Below, one piece after another: positions 58,469-64,000 of a stretch of DNA of 64,000 bases. How positions within the stretch are numbered: the stretch's first letter is position 1; each line of letters opens with the position of its first letter. The DNA comes from Adiantum capillus-veneris (Eukaryota > Streptophyta > Polypodiopsida > Polypodiales > Pteridaceae). Made by a program: the position numbers and the translations under genes. The notes beneath the pieces were generated by a model, which did not search any database, was not told the origin of the DNA, and saw only the letters and a program-made list of their open reading frames with translations. The stretch lies in assembly GCA_014529385.2 (NCBI GenBank), contig CM043955.1, forward strand, positions 144,283,640 through 144,347,639, read 5' to 3'.

Positions 58469-58576
58469 GAGAGTGTGTGTGCGATCGAGCATTACGAAGG
58501 CACGACGGCGGCGAAGCGGTTGAGCGCGGCACGACTGCAGCTTCTTCTTCATCGCGGCGAGGAATCCACCACGAAG

Positions 58577-58715
58577 GCATTTTTTGCAATTTCTGCATTT
58601 TTTGCAATTTCTGCATTTTCTGCGTTTTTTCTGCAATTTCTGTATTTCTGCAATTTTTTGCAATTTCTGCATTTTCAATTTCTGCGTTATATCTGCGTTT
58701 TCAATTTCTGTATTT
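58577..58715. repeat. Degenerate TTTTGCAATTTCTGC tandem repeat
   Basis: About eight variants of a 15- to 20-base unit rich in T, lying inside the putative LTR of element F. All six frames are low complexity. Confidence 0.75.
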
Positions 58716-58862
58716 TTTGCACCAAAAAAATAATTTAAAAAAAATTCGGAAATAAAAAACGCGAGCGAGCGGGCGGCTAAATTTTTCGAAAATAAAAAAC
58801 GTGACTCTTAAAACGGGCGGGTTGGTTTGTATAAAAGATAGATCGGGATCGGGATCATTTTC

Positions 58863-58901
58863 CCAAGCCCAAGCCCAAGCCCAAGCCCAAGCCCAAGCCT
58901 C
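58863..58901. repeat. (CCCAAG)6 hexanucleotide repeat
   Basis: Six tandem CCCAAG units plus a partial, preceded by GATCGG repeats. The minus-strand frame reads as alternating Ala-Trp, which is an artefact. Confidence 0.92.
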
Positions 58902-59268
58902 ATTCCTCAGTCTTATGATATATACTAGACTCACTCTTATATATATACCCTACTCCCTCAAGAGAGAATGAGAGCATGTGGGACAAGTCCTCCACTCTCC
59001 TCCTTTCTCTTCCCACTTGCACCCTTAGACTTTCTAGTTTGGGCTTAGTTCCCTACTGGAAATTGACAGTTTTAGGGATTCCGAGGGCATAGAGTGACCA
59101 AACGGAGGGCTGTAAAGCACGGCACGACCCTCTGACCGATACGCTCGTTTCGAGCTATCACACGGCCCATTCCACAACACGCTCTAAAAAATCTAGCAAA
59201 AAAACCAAACAAAAAACACGCTAAAAACTAGTCATAAGGCCTCCTAGAGCAGCTTTTTGACACCTTAG

Positions 59269-59280
59269 GGTATCAGAAGC
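59269..59280 (+). promoter_or_regulatory. Element F primer-binding-site candidate
   Basis: GGTATCAGAAGC is close to the initiator-Met tRNA PBS (TGGTATCAGAGC) and stands directly before the gag start. Confidence 0.5.
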
Positions 59281-59282
59281 AC

Positions 59283-61376
59283 ATGCACTTACGCTCTGGG
59301 CGGGTGCTAGAACATGAGCATATTGAGGGTGCCTCTGTTCATACGAACACCCATTACCCATCCACGATAATCTCTAGACCCTCAGCAAAGACACAAGGTA
59401 GCACCACCCAAGACCCTAAAATAGCCGCTAGTGATTCCTCCTCCGACTCAGAAATCATGGAAGCATACCCTACCCAAAACACTGAGAGAGAAGGCCATGC
59501 ACCTCCCGAAGCTCCACAGCCTAGTACTAGTATGTTTAGCCGTTTTATGGAAACATTAGGTAGAGCTACTCGCTCGGAACCTGATGCAAATGAAGCACAC
59601 GAAGGGGGTGGGGAAGTGGACTCTCCTTTCACATCGCACGTGGACCCCACACCCCCAAAGAGTGTCCATGTGGATATCCTACCAGCTTCTTACCAAGAAG
59701 GCCCTGTTGAGCTACCTCCTTCAGAAGTTCCCTCTAGAGTACCGTTGGTGACAAGTAAAACCACGGGGAGCAACATTGCTTCTACCTCACAAGAAACCAT
59801 TAACACGTCGACTCTAGAAGGATTGTTCATTAATGATCATTGGACATACGACCTCCACACTGAGGTGTTGACGGATCTACACTCTGGCCACGCCTACCAT
59901 GTAGGATGGATAGAGATTGTACAATCCACCTCTAGTGCCACGAGCATCGAAGATCAACAGAAAATGATTTGTAATGTTATCCATGGCATTATTCAATCAG
60001 AAAGGCAAAACCGAGGGGTAAATATACTCTCAACTGGCCCCATGAGATTTCTGGATACGAGCAAGGATCAACAGCCTACTCTATCACAAATGGAGACTCC
60101 TCTAATGAGTCCCATGGACCCATCTTACGTCATTTCACCTGGGGTCTCTATGCAATCTGAGCCTCCGAGCGAAAACTTTAGCTTCCCTAACTTGGCTCAA
60201 CCCTCTATCAAGGAAAACACAGTGCTCACTCCAGGGATAAGCCTAACAGAGAATGTACCGATGACATCTACGGTTAGCGCAGTGCCACTACATAGTGTCG
60301 TAGTACCTAATATGGGGCCTCGACCATATGTGCCTCTAGCCCCTTATGCACACATGGCCCCCACACCTCCAATTGTACCACTTGCTTATGCTCCTCGAGT
60401 GCCGCTCCCTAGCTCTTATCCGAGTGGACCTATGCCCGGTTATGTTCCATATCCTGCATCATCTACACATATGCCAAGACCGGTACCCGTTCCTCTCCCA
60501 CATATGATTCCAAGAGTACCTCCACCGGCCCTACCTCCTCACATAGGTGACTTGGCAGCGTTTGCTCAAACCATAGGTCGATCTATCGCGGAAAATATGC
60601 GTCATGCATCTAATAGAGAGCCTAGAAGTAAGGCAGTGCAAATTGCCAAACTCACTCAAAAATTCAATGGGGACGAAGATGCTAGAAAACACATTGAAGT
60701 GTTTGAACAAGTATGTGATTCCTTAGGGGAACGCAACGAACTACATAAGTGCAATGCCTTAAGCTTGACATTAAGTGGGAAGGCTGGAGATTGGTATAGA
60801 ACCCTAAGGGTGGACGAGAAAACAATCTACCCTACCCTTCGAAGGTTGTTTCTAAAGGAGTACATACGAGAAGGTGTGCTTTGGGGTGTAGCATCTCAGC
60901 TACAGAAGGCCGAACGTAAGGAAGGAGAGTCAGTAAGGGACTTCATTAGTCGTCTAAAGCACTTAAACTCTCGTTGCCCTGTAAATGAGCGCTTCAACAA
61001 TAACCAACTGCTTGATCGATTCATTCGAGGGTTGAGGAATGAAGGAATCTATAATGGACTAGTGATTAGAGGTATCACAACCTGGGAAGATGTCACTGCC
61101 AATGCAATCCAACTAGAGGACAACTTGATGATAGCAGGCATGAGGGTGTCTACTGACACGAGATCCACTAGCTCACAAGCCATTGAGTATGAACCCATGA
61201 CTGCAAAGCCCATTGCCAATGAGCCAAAGGTATTTGAGACATTCTTGACAGACCTCACCAAGGCAATCCAAGAGTCTCTTAAGGATAATCGACCCCCTCA
61301 AAATAGTCACATGTATCCAAGAAGGGAGCAACAATGGTGTTCCATTTGCTTAGGTCCACATAGCACTAGTGAGTGA
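59283..61376 (+). CDS. Element F Gag (697 aa)
   Basis: Starts MHLRSGRVLEHEHIEG at the first ATG after the PBS. A long acidic and then Pro-rich N-terminal part (about residues 340-430) is followed by a Gag core at about 451-620: IAKLTQKFNGDEDARKHIEVF, AGDWYRTL and LLDRFIRGLRNEG. It ends with CSICLGPHSTSE and a TGA (61374-61376). This is the first three ligands of a CX2CX3HX4C knuckle, with the stop at the fourth-cysteine position. The same frame continues open downstream. The product would form the capsid-like particle. Confidence 0.9.
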   Translation: MHLRSGRVLEHEHIEGASVHTNTHYPSTIISRPSAKTQGSTTQDPKIAASDSSSDSEIMEAYPTQNTEREGHAPPEAPQPSTSMFSRFMETLGRATRSEPDANEAHEGGGEVDSPFTSHVDPTPPKSVHVDILPASYQEGPVELPPSEVPSRVPLVTSKTTGSNIASTSQETINTSTLEGLFINDHWTYDLHTEVLTDLHSGHAYHVGWIEIVQSTSSATSIEDQQKMICNVIHGIIQSERQNRGVNILSTGPMRFLDTSKDQQPTLSQMETPLMSPMDPSYVISPGVSMQSEPPSENFSFPNLAQPSIKENTVLTPGISLTENVPMTSTVSAVPLHSVVVPNMGPRPYVPLAPYAHMAPTPPIVPLAYAPRVPLPSSYPSGPMPGYVPYPASSTHMPRPVPVPLPHMIPRVPPPALPPHIGDLAAFAQTIGRSIAENMRHASNREPRSKAVQIAKLTQKFNGDEDARKHIEVFEQVCDSLGERNELHKCNALSLTLSGKAGDWYRTLRVDEKTIYPTLRRLFLKEYIREGVLWGVASQLQKAERKEGESVRDFISRLKHLNSRCPVNERFNNNQLLDRFIRGLRNEGIYNGLVIRGITTWEDVTANAIQLEDNLMIAGMRVSTDTRSTSSQAIEYEPMTAKPIANEPKVFETFLTDLTKAIQESLKDNRPPQNSHMYPRREQQWCSICLGPHSTSE

Positions 61377-64000
61377 CCTACGTTTAGAGTAAAATTTAAT
61401 GGAACTTGCAACGCATGTGGTAGGTATGGTCACCAAGCTAAGGATTGTTTAATGATCAAACGTATGATGGCAAATAGACCACCTGTAGCCTGGACGGATG
61501 CGCCTCGAGCTCCTGTATTGATGCCTACTCCACCTGTTGAGCAACTACCGCAACACATGGTCCCTAGATCTCAAAATGTTGTACAAGCTACACCGCTACC
61601 ACCTCCTGTGCTAGGACTGCAGCCCCCGCATCCAAGAGTCGCCCCTATGAACCAAGTGGGTTGCGAGCCATCTAATGCTTATGCAGATGGTTGTGAGGAG
61701 GAAATAGACACTAGTATTGCCTATGGACTTGATACATTGGAAGAATGTCCTATATACTATATGGAAGATTGTTGGGGACAAGTCAAGCCGGTTTATCAAG
61801 CTGCTGCTCTCGCATCCAGAGGTCAAAATATCAACACCCAGGCTAGGAGGCCACCTCTTCAATGCTACGAGTGTGGTGGACCACATCGAGTAGCGGAGTG
61901 CCCCATTAGGCTGCAAAAGAATGCTACACAGATGCAAATGAATCAAGGGAGCACGTCTGCAATGCCAATACTCACATGTAATCGTTGTGGCATAGATCAC
62001 TTGATTGCCCAATGCCCCTATAACCCAAATGCGCCTAAAATCACACCCCTGAATTTGGTCGAAATTGCTAGTGTGACGGCGCCAATACCACCCGTCGCAC
62101 CCGCTTATCCGATTACACGGTCCATGCTTCAAGGGCCAAGCCATATCCTCGAAGAGAGAGATACCGCGTCAGTTATCCAAGCAAAGAAAAAGAAGACACG
62201 AAGGAAGAAGTCGCAGAATACGGAAAATTCAAAGCCAAGTTCCAAAACAAACATAGGAACAGGAGATGACCCCGTGTATATGAATGACCTCGAGGATGAT
62301 TCAGATTCAGTCGAGACAATGGAGACTAGAACCAATACCACAAAGGGAAAGACCGACAAAGAAAACCGTAACATGGAACCAAATGAAAACCGAATAAGAG
62401 AAAACCATAAAGAGCCTCTGAAAACACCACAAGTGTTTCCAAATCCAATCCAAGACCCCCAAGATAAACCGCAGGGGCAAAAAGGGAAGAATCGTAAAAA
62501 GAAGATTGGGACGTACCCAAACCCAGTAGACGAGATTAAGCAGGTGAAACATCTAAGAGGTTTAGTGGAGGAGACTCAAAGGAAACTAGAACCAGAACCC
62601 ATGCATGTCAAAATTCATGACACAGTGTTTCCCACGCAAGTTCATCCACCCCACATGAACCATAGACCGTTAGCCATATCTAGTATCATCCAAGAAGGGA
62701 GTGAGGACGGGACATCAGAAAGTGAGCATACACCCTTCTTGTTGGAAAGGATGTTTAACGAAGGAATACCTGATCCCATTGAGGAATATGAGATTCCATC
62801 CTCACCAGTTCCTAGTCAAGGACCTACACCCTGCAAAACGCCAATGAATGTTGCCAAACTAGTGGACTTCATGTCTTCTGAGGTCCGAACCACGATCATA
62901 GCAAAGCTGTATGGAGATCCTGAGTTATTCCTTGCACTTCGAGCATTCCTTAACGGAGAGCTACGAACGGGATTACCGCAGTTTGCGCAACCAAATAGGC
63001 CTGACTCGATTATGATTGATGAGGAAAATCATGTGCAATCACTTGACTTAGATGGACACGAGTCTGTGATCGAGGTACCCATTAACGAATTAGGGCAGTA
63101 TTTTGAAAGCGACGAGTCTAATGCGACCCTACCCATCACTACCAAGGGATTAACTATAAAGGGAATTCTTGATGGTGGTGCGGGAGTTAGCATCGTTACA
63201 AAAGATTGTTGGGAATCCATGGGAAAACCCCGCCTCAGTGTTACTAACATTGTGGTAAAGATGGCAAATGGTACCATAGCCAAACCTATGGGGATGCTCA
63301 AGGATCTTAAGATCAAAGTTCTAGGACACAAGGTACGACATACGTTCATTGTAATGGATTTCTCTAAACACCTTATGTCATATGAAATGATTTTAGGACG
63401 ACCATTCATGAGGGAAGCACAAATGGTTCACGATTGGTCAAAAAATCATGTCTATTTGCAATTCCAAGACTCTGTCCTTAGAGTGGATTTGGTGACTGGT
63501 AAGGTACACCCCTTAGGGAGTAAAACCATTATTGATCATCGCTCTGACACCACAGTTCACTCGGCCCCACTACAATATTGTTACACTTGTAAGAAGGATA
63601 CAGACATTGGCCAAGATTCTCCTTACATGGATGTGTTACCGGGTATGACGGAATCAGACAATGTGGATTGGGTCCACCTAGCATCAACCATAGACACTTG
63701 GGGAAATAGGGGGACGACCTGGGTAACACCTGAGGGGGATGAAATGCATGTACCCTTAAATATGCTACAAGCAATGCATATCGCTTCTGACAAGACTCAT
63801 CCTAATGTAACGAAGAAAACATACAAGTGGGTCCCTAAAGCTTCTTTGTTGACCATAGCTAGTGCTAAAAAACAGAAGCCTTGTAAGAAACGTACTACTC
63901 GCTCCAAGAAAAGTAAGAAAATGTTGCGATGGATCCCTAAACGACTATTGGAAGCCCAAGGCTACTATCAAGGAAATGATCAAATCTGGGTGCCAAAACG
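61377..64000 (+). CDS. Element F Gag-nucleocapsid and protease, partial at window edge
   Basis: The frame of Gag continues without any stop from 61377 to the right edge (about 874 codons). Knuckles: CNACGRYGHQAKDC (from 61407), CYECGGPHRVAEC (61863) and CNRCGIDHLIAQC (61977). A basic, Lys-rich linker of about 400 residues follows. The retropepsin has GILDGGAGVSIV (Asp codon at 63171) and MILGRPFMREAQM near 63390. The C-terminal part (63540 on) is unassigned and has a Lys-rich stretch near 63870. RT, RNase H and integrase must lie beyond the window. Confidence 0.88.

Larger units (their letters stand above)
58142..59262 (+). repeat. Putative 5' LTR of element F
   Basis: Starts TGTTAACCC and ends TTTTTGACA, with weak inverted ends (TGTTAA/TTGACA). 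A TATA-like CTATAAAAGCC is at about 58341. A PBS-like sequence follows at 59269. Inside are a (GA/GT) microsatellite (58438-58480), a degenerate TTTTTGCAATTTCTGCATT repeat (58577-58715) and a CCCAAG repeat. The second LTR is outside the window, so the borders are inferred. Confidence 0.5.

Noticed and set aside
58701-58934. Ala-Trp repeat protein on the minus strand
   Set aside because: It is only the CCCAAG hexanucleotide repeat read in one frame.

Overview
The window reads as nuclear DNA of a land plant with a large, repeat-rich genome. The evidence is plant-type CACTA (En/Spm) TNP2 transposases with introns, a Tat-like Ty3/gypsy element with a second RNase H, Ty1/copia elements primed by initiator-Met tRNA, and long (AG)n/(CT)n microsatellites. 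I see no convincing host gene, tRNA, rRNA, CRISPR or prokaryotic feature. The sequence alone does not settle the lineage; a fern, lycophyte or other large-genome non-angiosperm is possible, but that is a guess.

Layout. 1-2.5 kb: decayed coding fragments of unknown identity, with two tandem repeats. 2.5-17.3 kb: a very old plus-strand Ty3/gypsy element (A), split by a complete CACTA element (7977-14188; 13-bp perfect inverted ends, CAA target duplication) and by a minus-strand chromovirus-like fragment (about 15.06-16.33 kb). 17.3-18.5 kb: an inverted copy of the LTR-like sequence found at 2.56-3.9 kb. 19170-39406: minus-strand Ty3/gypsy element B, with both LTRs and an ATGCC target duplication. 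B carries about 3.9 kb of coding sequence downstream of pol, and that region is interrupted by plus-strand Tat-like element C (22756-31992, both LTRs). 40895-45516: a 4.6-kb TG...CA unit X with TAAAT target duplication, holding about 13 copies of a 152-bp AT-rich tandem repeat. 45599-51076: Ty1/copia element D, minus, CACCA target duplication. 51306-51757: a long near-perfect hairpin. 52169-56200: Ty1/copia element E, plus, inserted next to or in an intron of a second TNP2 transposase remnant (56240-58147). About 58.1 kb to the right edge: the LTR, Gag and protease part of another Ty3/gypsy element (F), which runs out of the window.

The coding content is therefore transposition machinery in different states of decay: Gag, protease, reverse transcriptase, RNase H and integrase of six LTR elements, and DDE transposases of two CACTA elements. 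Element ends and target duplications give a relative order: A before its CACTA insertion, B before C, and TNP2-2 before E. The least explained items are the post-pol coding region of B, the satellite-like array in X, the UGA of F that sits at a zinc-knuckle cysteine position, and the two long hairpins.
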